Below, piece after piece: positions 55,001 through 64,000 of a DNA stretch of 64,000 nt. Below the pieces are notes generated by a model. It was not told the origin of the DNA. It was given only the letters and a program-made list of their open reading frames with translations, and ran no database searches. The stretch is from positions 45,261,373-45,325,372 of the forward strand of contig NC_087251.1 of assembly GCF_037042905.1 (NCBI RefSeq), in the 5' to 3' direction. Position 1 is the first letter of the stretch; each line of letters opens with the position of its first letter. The stretch comes from Lytechinus pictus. Taxonomy: Eukaryota > Echinodermata > Echinoidea > Temnopleuroida > Toxopneustidae. The translations under genes and the position numbers were made by a program.

Positions 55001-56825
55001 AATGGTTGGTAAATATAAAATAATTTTATCATATTAATAATTTTCATAATATTTGGAATAGCAAGTGCGAATTTTTCTTGATTGTATTTCCTCTAGTTGT
55101 CATTTTTAAAGCACTGAAATAAAGGTGTCCGGCAATAGGATACACTGCCATACAGCAATACATTTGAGATGCCCGGCCCCCCCCCCCCGGACAAATAGTT
55201 CGATTTCGGTAATAAAAATGTTGAAATTTTTGCTTGCTCGTTCGCTCTACTCGCTCAGAACTTTTTATAAATTTTGCCCAATACGCCATATCTGGCCCCC
55301 TCAAAATATATGGCTCACGACGCCACATGATTACGGCCGGGGATTACGGATTGGGAGTCAAAGTTGGGAAAGAGAGCTTTTTTGGCGCGGCGCCAGCTAG
55401 CGTCAAATATATGCCAAGCGCCAAAATAGACTAGACTGAGAGCTTTCCTGATAGTGTTCGGTATGTTATCTTTATTGACATGATAATTAATTGAGGAAAA
55501 ACGGGAAATCTAGACTAATAACGGCTAGATTATTCATTAAATTTGTCACCACTCTTGCTCTTGTGAATGAATGTGAGCTCCGCCTCCGGGAATGTCGAAA
55601 GCTGTCACCGGACAGTCACCCGGTCCGGCGGCCGGCAGCCTGCGCTGGCGAGGCTGGATGAGTGGCCAGGATCCAGCATCATGCAGCTTGCATTGCAGGG
55701 CAGTGAATGGACTGGTGTCAAATTTCATGATAATACTATCTGGGCCCAAGATTAAGTGGGTTATTTGTACTATTGTAGATCTGTGAGTTATTTTAACTTG
55801 AAAATTGTTATTCAAGCCAGCACTGCAGCTGCAGCACCGCAATTTTTTCAAATAAAACAAGTTAGGCCTAGATCAAACCACTCATTTAATTTAATGAACA
55901 AGATTAGTTTAGACTTAACATTGTTACTAGGCATGCTAGGCCTAACTTTTGTTAGACCTAACTAAGTTCATTAAGTTATTAGGGCGGTATTCTGAACATT
56001 GTCTTTTCTCTATATTTCATCTTTTCTCAGAGATATTCTGGTGGATGTCATAACTTATGTCACAAAACAATTTTAGGTCGAAAATTGAACTTGTAGGATG
56101 GGGGGTTGGGTGTCCGGACACGTAACAGAAATGAAGCCTTGTTTTTATCTCAGGAATAAACCAAAAATATAGGTTGAATAGTTTTTTTTCACCATCAATA
56201 TTTGTTCTTTATAATATTTTCTTATATTCTGTGCTAAAAAGAATTAAAGACATTGCTTGTAAACTTTTCAAAATTGAGAGTAAAAGTCATGTGTCCGGAC
56301 ACCCAACCCGTCCGGACACACAACCACTGGGTATACTTGTAGGATTTACAGCTGTTGAGCGGTCATCGGCCGGTCAGAGATCGGTCGATGATCTTGCGGC
56401 AAATTCAAGATCGGATGGGCGATTACCTAAAAATAGGCCGGTGGGGGACCGCCCGGGATTCGGTGAGTCGTCAGCTGATTACTGTTCGGACGCCAAACAG
56501 ATAAGTTCCTCGATTTGACCAAGATTAGGCCTTGAGTAATGGGTAATCGACTGGGCACTGCTCGGCCACCGCTAAGTATTGTTACAACCCGCTCGACTTC
56601 TACAAATATCGTTCGGCGATGCCTAAATTCCAGCAGCGGCCGAGCAGGCTACTAATTGGTCGGTCGCTGCTCTGAGTTGTGACTTAAGCCTAAGCTACGG
56701 TATCTAACTTGACAGAAAATACATTATAGGAAAGTAATTTTTCATTTTTACAGATTGATTTCTTACGTTCTGATGCAGTAAAGTGGTATCTTTGTGGATA
56801 GAAGTACTCGGGAAGCCATCTGGAG
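52057..56825. promoter_or_regulatory. shared upstream region between divergent BABAM2 and sulfatase genes
   Basis: Both promoters should lie in these 4.8 kb. CpG-rich patches occur at about 54540-54700, 55590-55640 and 56340-56480. Repeats include 52520-53030, poly-G/C MITE remnants at about 53480-53700 and 53840-54240, and a GCTCGTTCGCTCTACTCGCT-type repeat near 55230 related to 33200-33265. TCCGGACAC words cluster at about 56110 and 56290-56325. No TATA box stands out. Confidence 0.4.
52520..53030. mobile_element. element with GAGTGGATACCATG ends, copy 2 (inverted)
   Basis: AATGGATACCAT at the left and CATGGTATCCACTCG at 53004-53018, followed by a long C run. The right half matches the inverted left half of copy 1, for example CTATCTTGAAAAAGA. 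Confidence 0.7.
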
Positions 56826-57111
56826 ATGGTGATGTTACCTAACCCTAGGCATGCTATCCTGTTGCTCCTGGCAACCACCGTCATGGCAACAGCAGATGAG
56901 AATGAGGAGAGAAGAAAGCCCAACATCATTGTCTTTCTTATGGACGATGTTGGTATGGGAGATATTGGTTGCTTTGGAAACACCACCATAAACACCCCGA
57001 ACATTGATCAGCTGGCCAAAGAGGGCGCCAAACTGACGCAGCATATTGCTCATCCCATCTGCACACCTAGCCGAGCTGCTCTCATGACGGGCAGATACGC
57101 CATAAGAAGTG
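56826..57111 (+). CDS. sulfatase coding exon 1
   Basis: Signal peptide, metal ligands and CTPSR. The ATG at 56826 (MVMLPN) and an in-frame ATG two codons later are both usable. A TTTTTACAG acceptor ending at 56753 suggests an upstream untranslated exon. Donor GTG|GTAAGA. Confidence 0.93.
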
Positions 57112-60100
57112 GTAAGATACGTAGAATAGTATAGGATTGTGTCAGGTGTAGATTTATTGGGGACCAGGGAAACAGCTACACGGGGACTTTGCGCGATTTT
57201 GCTACCGAAATGACTATACAAAAATTGGAAATTTTTTTAAAAGGGCCCCTGAAAATCCCCCTCTACTGCAATGTTAAGCCTTATCCAATTTTCCAGATTA
57301 CCGGAGTTGATTGTGAAAAGTCGCGGGCCCCCCAAAATAGAAAAATCAATTTTTTTTTGCCTGGTTGTCTATTATTCATATCTGTTTGGTTCTCTATCAT
57401 TCTCTCTCACATTTTGATTTTTAAAAATACATTGAGACTAAAATGAGTATTATGGATTTGGAAATGTTATTATGTATCAAAACATTAATGTACACTGTTT
57501 GCCTTTTGTCAGTTTACTGGGTTCTTTCCTATGATTTAATGGTGGATAATCTATTGTTTTTTGTCATTTCAAGATGGTTTGTAGTTTGTAATGGTTTTGG
57601 TGTAAAATGTGATGTTATTTTGACGATTTTGTTATGTAGGTGTGTGTCACAAATATGGCTTCCCAAATTGTTTAGTTTCCCATTGAATAGTGAACAATAA
57701 ATACTGAGATGTCTAATTTTGTGTTATCTGCTTATAAATCCGCTATTAAGCCTGTTGATTTTGAAGTGACATTTGGTGAATTTGAGGATTGTCTGGAGGA
57801 ACAATTTCTAACAAAAATGACCTCACTTCGTTTTTAACAGGTATGACATCTTTTCACCTCATGAGAGTGATCTCGTTCATCAGTGCTCCGGCAGGACTTC
57901 CCTCCAATGAAACAACCATTGCAGAAGTAGCCAAAGATGTTGGATACTCTACAGCCCTCATTGGTAAATAAATGATATCATCTTATTCCCTTTTCACAAT
58001 GATCATGCTTGTAATTTTTGACTGATTTATGGTGATCACCTTACCTTTTAATGTTGCGAATAAGCTCCTTGGTTACTTTCTTTCACTTGTCTCTTCTGAA
58101 GCATTCATTGTTATCTAATGATGTCATCGTCATTCTATAGAAAAAATCTTAAAATGACACATTTTCGGCGATATCACATTAAGCTTCGATGTATCTGATG
58201 AAATATTTCAAAGTATCACCCTGGAGCGATACAAGAGTTTATACCATATTTTGAGAGGGTGCTTTTACTCTGGAATCACCAAAGACCCACCCAAGAGACC
58301 CTTCCTTTGTAATGGTTACCATAGAGCCACCAATAACTCTCCTTGGTGACTCACTTGCTGTGATAGGGAAATGAAAGTTATATTATGAATAATTAGTGTT
58401 AAAATACTGAAGAAACTTTAATAGGTTATTTAAAGAAGTCAGAAACCCTCATTGTTTATCTTGCAGGATAGTTACTGGAAGTTCGAAAGAACACAATTCC
58501 CTAAGTTCAAAACTTCACCTTTTGCACATTATAGGCTGTTGGTTCTTTTCTGTGTACTCAAACAATTTGACCCATGCAATTCTTCATTTCATTTATTTGG
58601 ATAGGAAAGTGGCATCTTGGATTCATGTGCGAGAAAGAGAATGAATGTTCAGACCCAAATAGCCAGGGTTTTGATTACTTCTATGGTCTGCCCCTCACCA
58701 ATCTCCTGGACTGTGGCCACGGAACAGTCTTTCAAGCATGGAGGAGAAATTTCTACACAGAGGTAGCTGTCACTATGGTCGTTCTTGTCCTTGCAACATT
58801 CATTCTCTTCATGTACAGCATGGTGAGATGGAGGACGTTGGTCGCTGTTGCAGTTGCTAGCACAGCGTTCTACCTGTTCTGTCTCATCATGCCCAGATTG
58901 ATCGCTGTGATGAACTGCGTGGTGGTCGAGAACCACGACGTGGTAGAACAGCCGCTGTCGTACACCAACCTCACCCAGCGCCACACGCAGCATGCACTGG
59001 ACTTCCTGGAGGAGCATAAGAACGAGCCGTTCCTGTTGGTGATGTCTTTCCTGCAGGCGCACACCGAGCTCTATGCCGAGCCTCACTTCCACGCCAGCAG
59101 TCAACATGGGGTTTACGGAGCGGCGGTGGAGGAGTTGGATTGGAGCGTTGGCGAGATCATGGGCGCACTGCATCGGATGGGGGTTGCTGATGATACCTTC
59201 ATCTACCTCACCTCAGATAATGGGGCTCACATGGAAGAATTCTCTCTCAGTGGAAAGAAAGAGGGTGGCTCGAATGGAATTTATAAAGGTAGGTGCAATT
59301 AGTATCTCCCCTGGGACGGCAAAACCTGCATCTCAAGAGATTGGAAAATACCAAAGGAACCATCTTCCCTTTGAGATCGTATTGTTTTGTATTGTAGCTC
59401 CACTTTTGTAAAACTTAACTTACACATAAGATTTCAGTGTCGGTAAATTAAAAAAAAATGAAAACACATCATATTTTGAAACGTATTTAATATCACATTA
59501 TGGTCATTAAAAAATACTGGACATTTCAATGTCGGAAAGAAGAGACTGCTGCTACCAAATCAACTAATGCAGGGAAGACCACCAGGGGCATTTGACTTTT
59601 TTTTAAGATACCGAGCTGATGTTATGATTATACATTTGCTTGATTGATAATCCAGACATTAAAATAAATGAGTTATCTTTCGCAAAGTTCAAAATTCACC
59701 CCACCCAAGGATTAAAGTAAAAAATATTTTGTTAAGATAACAACTGACAATCCATAAAAGTGATATGAAAATGCCATCCAAAATGTCTATAACTTGATGG
59801 GTGATACAGCTCCTTCGAATCCTATTCACACTGCAGGTGGAAAAGCCAACTGCTTTGAGGGAGGAATCCGGGTTCCTACCATCGTGCGCTACCCCGGGAT
59901 CGTCCCTCCAGAATCTGAGGTCTCCGAACCCACCAGCATAGTGGACCTTCTACCGACCGTAGTCGGCCTGACCGGGGGCAAGATGCCAAGGGATCGTGTC
60001 ATTGACGGGAAGGACATGATGCCGTTGCTGCAGGGGGAGCTAGGGATCTCACCCCATGAGTTCATGTTCATGTACTGCGGAGGATACATCCATGGGGCAC

Positions 60101-61881
60101 GATACAGACCAAGGAAAGGTAAGGAGACTTGTGTACAATCCAATGCAGGTAGTAGACTTTATGCATACAATGTCTTACACTCATAGCACCCTCTCTCAGA
60201 GGATATAGGAATACGCATAAACAAAGTTGTCAGAGATGCGCCAGTTGCAAATCATTGATGCATGCAACGCGATGGCTTCAGCCTCTAAGATGGCGGTGCT
60301 ATGATGTCTATATAACAAAGTTTGACTATAATGTTTTACTGCTGCACTCAAAACATTTGTATCAACACAGATAGACTTCTTATACCTTTTCAGCATGGTT
60401 AGATATGGAATGTTACTGGCTTTCATCATGCAAGTCAAAATTAGTTGTACTATTTTCTGAGAAAGTCACTATTGTGTCTACATACTCTAGCCTAGAGCTA
60501 TGGAGCCATGATTGATAGAAAGAGAAAATATTAATCTATCAAAATCAATCATGTATACTCTAAATGCTGCTTATATATATATCAAAAGATTTTGATCGGT
60601 TCCATGACATTTGCTCTGATGACAACTGCCCTGCTCTAATTTCCACGTACTAATTGAATGACCAACTTCAACCCTGGGTTTAACACTATACCCTACCCTA
60701 ACCTTAACCCTAAACCTACATCTTAGACAAAATTAAGCCTGGAGCAATTGTCGCATGAGCAGATGTCGTGTCACCTTTTAATCATGCATAAATGCACATC
60801 TTTCTTTTTTCTTTCTAAATTGGCATGTTAATAATATGGAGCATTTGAATGTGAACAGTTACAATTACTATGTAAGTTTTAGTTTAGAAAGTCAAAAAGG
60901 GGCCTAAGCTTTCGATCCTAGCAGAATCTTCGTCGGAGGCAAAATGACAAACATATAAAGTGGAACAACCATAATATAGACCACAAACAAGCTACAGCAA
61001 CACTAAAAACAAGGAGACAAAAGGGGCATTAGTGAGTAGAGAAGACCAATCAGGTTAGTGAAGGGGATGAAAGAAAAGGAGTAGGCAGACACAAAGGGAA
61101 GTTAGTGTAAGTAAGGCCAAGAGGGATTAAGATAATGAGGCAGGCAACATCAAACAGGATCTGGAACAAAACAGTGATAGAGGGATGAATAACTAGAGAA
61201 TAAGTGAGAGGTGGGTCAAACAGGTTACAAAGAAAGGCATAATAAACTGGTGCATAAGAGTGCATAGTTTCACGATTCCATAAAACAAAAGGTACCATGT
61301 ATGGATATAGTCCCTCTTTCAACCTATGGACTACTGAATTCTCTTATTCCCATGTGCTTTGTACAGCGACCTCCTGCTTTATGTGGCTAACTGGTTAATG
61401 TCATATTCTAGAACATTCTCAGAATACCTTTTATCTTCTTATATCAGGCAACCGAATATATAAGATCGTGTACACAACTGCAAACCTGGTAGAAGGGCCG
61501 CACGGAACCATGGGTTGCTTCGATTCATATCCCTGCCGATGTGAGGGCCCGACCACAGTCAACCATGACCCGCCTCTGGTCTACGAGCTCCGATCGGACC
61601 CCTCCGAGACCACCCCCCTTGACCCTACCACACCCAACATCCAGGAGATCATCACAAGAGCCGGAGCAGCTGTCGCAGAGCATCAAGCATCCATCGCACC
61701 CACGCCGTATCAGTTTGCCTTCACAAGGCTGCTACCGAGGTTTGGGGATCAACCCTGCTGCGGGACTTTCCCATTCTGCAGCTGCACTGAAGATCATTCT
61801 ACCGGGTTCTCCTATGAGGATGCCAAGCCTGATAAGGCACATAAAGACTGGATGAGGGCAGATACTTCTAAGGCTAGCTGA
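56826..61881 (+). CDS. arylsulfatase, steryl-sulfatase type (complete, 5 coding exons)
   Basis: Exons 56826-57111, 57841-57963, 58605-59288, 59837-60118 and 61448-61881, all phase-1 GT-AG junctions in Gly codons, give 602 residues (human STS 583). The family hydrolyses sulfate esters of steroids or related substrates in the ER/Golgi membrane lumen. Visible: signal peptide 1-22; metal-binding DD at 40-41; formylglycine motif CTPSR at 79-83 (the Cys is converted to formylglycine) followed by [13 protein letters not shown] at 138-142; hydrophobic hairpin of two helices about 188-208 and 214-238, characteristic of STS/ARSD-H; HTE near 289; SDNG at 340-343; GGK at 365-367; and Cys-rich C-terminus. 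All catalytic residues I expect are present. Which STS/ARS paralogue it is cannot be told, so no symbol is given. Head to head with BABAM2. Confidence 0.95.
57112..57840 (+). other. sulfatase intron 1
   Basis: AT-rich; open frames of 85 codons without motifs. Confidence 0.8.
57841..57963 (+). CDS. sulfatase coding exon 2
   Basis: [20 protein letters not shown] to [11 protein letters not shown]; acceptor TTTTTAACAG, donor TTG|GTAAAT. It corresponds to the segment after the CTPSR loop in STS-type enzymes. Confidence 0.93.
57964..58604 (+). other. sulfatase intron 2
   Basis: Nothing recognised; ends GGATAG|GA. Confidence 0.8.
58605..59288 (+). CDS. sulfatase coding exon 3
   Basis: Carries KWHLGF, the two-helix membrane hairpin, HTE and LTSDNGAH. 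Markedly GC-rich relative to the introns. Confidence 0.95.
59289..59836 (+). other. sulfatase intron 3
   Basis: AT-rich, no recognised element. Confidence 0.8.
59837..60118 (+). CDS. sulfatase coding exon 4
   Basis: [20 protein letters not shown], the conserved lysine and GGxRVP segment, then DLLPTV and [17 protein letters not shown]. Acceptor CACTGCAG, donor AAAG|GTAAGG. Confidence 0.95.
60119..61447 (+). other. sulfatase intron 4 with retroelement relic
   Basis: Contains a repeat at about 60890-61310 with a ribozyme-like motif; the remainder is AT-rich. Confidence 0.7.
60898..61310 (-). mobile_element. Penelope-like retroelement end with hammerhead-like motif
   Basis: On the minus strand CCGACGA (60936-60930), then AGATTCTGCTAGGATC, then GAAA (60913-60910) has the layout of a hammerhead core, CUGANGA-helix II-GAAA. 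Helix II is 6 bp with one G:U. The U of CUGANGA is changed to C, and the cleavage triplet is unclear, so it is probably inactive. Such motifs are known in Penelope-like elements. The rest of the repeat is non-coding. Confidence 0.5.
61448..61881 (+). CDS. sulfatase coding exon 5
   Basis: [20 protein letters not shown], then [23 protein letters not shown] and the Cys-rich [10 protein letters not shown] tail, ending [12 protein letters not shown]. Matches the STS-type C-terminal subdomain. Confidence 0.95.
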
Positions 61882-64000
61882 GGTTTGGTTCAAGCACAAA
61901 GGTAAAGATAAAACATTCTAGAGCTATTCTCTCGAGTACTATTATTACTATTTTAGTTACAAATATGTATTTAATGTTAATTAACCCTCGTGTGAAATTA
62001 CTTCCCAAACCAAGCTGAATGTGATGAATGAATGTACAGTGATGTGTATTACTGCAAATGTACTACTCTTTTTCATGGAAAACAATGTTTTTGAATTATC
62101 CGTCCTGTGTTTGTTCATACGATAACTGAACTGGAATTCGACAGATCAACTTTAAAATTTGTCTGTATGCATATAGGAGTGATGATAATCTGAGCAGCTA
62201 TAGGATATCAAGGTGAAAGGTTATGGAGGTCATATATCTAAAAAATACTGTTCTTCCTGTGATTTAAGAAATATTTCAAGAACTCACTTCAAACTTGGCT
62301 TCTTATCTGATTAGAATTTTGGTTGATGAGTTCAAAGGTCAAAAGTCACAGATTGTTTTATACCTGAAAATAACTTCTTGTGAAGAAATGGGGTAGCAGT
62401 CACTTCAAAACTACTCTAGGCGGATGTATGCAAGTAAGGGTGATCTGATTAGATTTTGAGGTCAAAGGTAATAAAGGACTTGAGAGGTTATTATTTGGAA
62501 ATGTAATATATTTCCGATCTCGCATATTGAAAATTCATTTGGTAAATTCATTTGATGTGTGTTTTGTGTGAAAATGAAGTACAACATTTTGTACATTTGT
62601 TTAAGTTGGCGATATCTAATCTATACAACTTAATGTTTTCATCTTTGATTCGTGTTTGCAGTGGCAGCTGTTTGAATTTGGACCTTTGAATAATCTATGA
62701 ATTCATTTATTTCAGGATCTTCATTTACTTGTAGAATATTATTAAAAATTATTATTACTTATGTTGGATGCTTGCTAAAAATGCTGGGTTGAAACTAAGC
62801 ATACCATATATTTGCTAAGATGATGTGATACTTCAAATGTTTGATTTTTTTTTTAATGTAGCATGTACATCATTGTTACCATTGATTTTTTTGTACAGAT
62901 TTTTTTTTGTCTGTACCATCATTGGCATACACCAAAAAGGTTTTTTTTTTTAAGAGGGTTACTTTCACAACTTCCTGCGTAAATCTGCGTCTGCAACATC
63001 GGTTAAGCTTTAACATGGAAGGGAATGGGGATTTTCCAGGGCCGTTTTCAGCATTGGGGGTGGGGGAAATCACCCTGAGCCCCATCTAATTTCGTCCCTG
63101 GACATAGTTTTCCATATTTCAGACAAAATGGTTGGTACAGAATCCTTACAGAAGTCAGTTCAAGAAATTGAACAATATTGGAGAGATCTCATTTTCAAGA
63201 TTAATTCCTCTTTACTCAGGTATTTGATGTATTGGACATATTGGTATTTTTCTGCAATTGTTGACATCTCTAGACATTTTCCTGATGCTGCATATTTTGT
63301 GAAAGATGACCCTGCCATATTTAAGAATTGAAAGCGAAAATAATTACGGTAGGATTGATACAATAGGCGAAAATGATCTATTAGAGTTTCCCATTCTCAT
63401 TTGAAAGTGGGGTATAGTTTTTGGTGTTTGATAGTCTATCATAGATAGAGTTAGAGTGCCATCATTACTGACAATATGAATTTTTAAGGGAGAATAATTG
63501 CAGGTTGAAACCAAGCGTTTCCTTACACACAAAAAATGTATTCGATCTTCCAAGTTTCAGCCATGTTGAACAATTGCATGACCAGTACCATATGGGCACT
63601 AGTATTCAACCCGGCATAATTCAAAGATTTGGACAAATTCCCCCAAATATTTAGAAATAGGGAATTTATCTTAATTTCATACCTTTGTTATTTCCAGGGT
63701 AATCTGTTGTCGGTATTTTCTTTATCAATCTGTCGACTGTATGCACGGAGGATCGAATTATGCGGCGATGACCTTTTGCACTGAAATGCACTAGTATTCA
63801 ACCTAGTGATGATAGACAGCGAATTTAAAAATTGTTTAGATTGCTAAATTAGATCTAGATCTATGTAAGTCTCTGGCTTTGACTAATTCCCTGTTTGGTC
63901 TCATCTCAAATGGTCTAGTCCTTAGTCGGATGGGACAAGGGCAGATTGAGAGACAGGGCCATCTTTCGTTGCTAAGATGAATAATAGTGCCGACGGGTTG
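61882..64000 (+). other. sulfatase 3' flank, no further gene seen
   Basis: AT-rich. An ATTAAA variant polyadenylation signal lies at 62741-62746. GGTCAAAGGT/TGAGGTCAAAGG-like words recur at about 62330 and 62455. A GGTGGGGGAAAT word near 63055 resembles MITE ends elsewhere. Nothing else supported. Confidence 0.4.

Overview
The window reads as intron-rich, repeat-dense animal nuclear DNA, most likely from a sea urchin or a close deuterostome relative. That assignment is an inference. It rests on canonical GT-AG exons of two conserved animal genes, tRNA-derived SINEs, LINE C-termini, many palindromic MITEs, frequent AGGCCTA and TACATGTA words, long poly-G/poly-C runs and AT-rich spacers. Nothing bacterial, plastid or viral was seen. 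Most open reading frames longer than 60 codons are chance or lie in repeats.

Three protein genes can be assembled. (1) 16088-24418, plus strand: a two-exon gene for a 377-residue protein with a Tyr/Arg/Ser-rich N-terminus and an acidic C-terminus built on four PPVRAV-type repeats. I do not recognise it. (2) 52056-36368, minus strand: ten exons joined in phase encode a near-complete BABAM2 (BRE/BRCC45) orthologue, the UEV-domain scaffold of the BRCA1-A and BRISC deubiquitinase complexes. The C-terminal ~20 residues expected from vertebrates were not found. (3) 56826-61881, plus strand: five coding exons with all phase-1 introns encode a complete 602-residue arylsulfatase of the steryl-sulfatase type, with the CTPSR catalytic motif and a two-helix membrane hairpin. 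BABAM2 and the sulfatase are head to head, with start codons 4.8 kb apart. One elongator tRNA-Met gene lies at 27625-27697.

Layout: 1-15.6 kb is gene-free and full of repeats. These include a Harbinger-like element, an 81-bp minisatellite, a mariner-type element with ~205-bp inverted repeats, a LINE 3' end, a GATC-rich minisatellite and several MITEs. The unknown gene occupies 16-24.5 kb. From 24.5 to 36 kb there is a MITE, the tRNA, a ~320-bp tandem array and SINEs. From 36.4 to 52.1 kb is BABAM2, whose introns hold a piggyBac-like element, a LINE inside trinucleotide arrays, a nested hAT-like insertion, a partial duplicate of exon 6, a tandem repeat carrying nuclear-receptor half sites, and a 0.48-kb-arm inverted repeat with 7SL/Alu-domain resemblance. 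From 52 to 64 kb are the shared upstream region and the sulfatase gene, whose last intron carries a hammerhead-ribozyme-like relic of Penelope type.

No operon-like or pathway linkage between the three genes is evident. No coherent new multi-gene system was found. The most novel items are the unknown repeat protein, the 7SL-like inverted repeat and the ribozyme-like relic.
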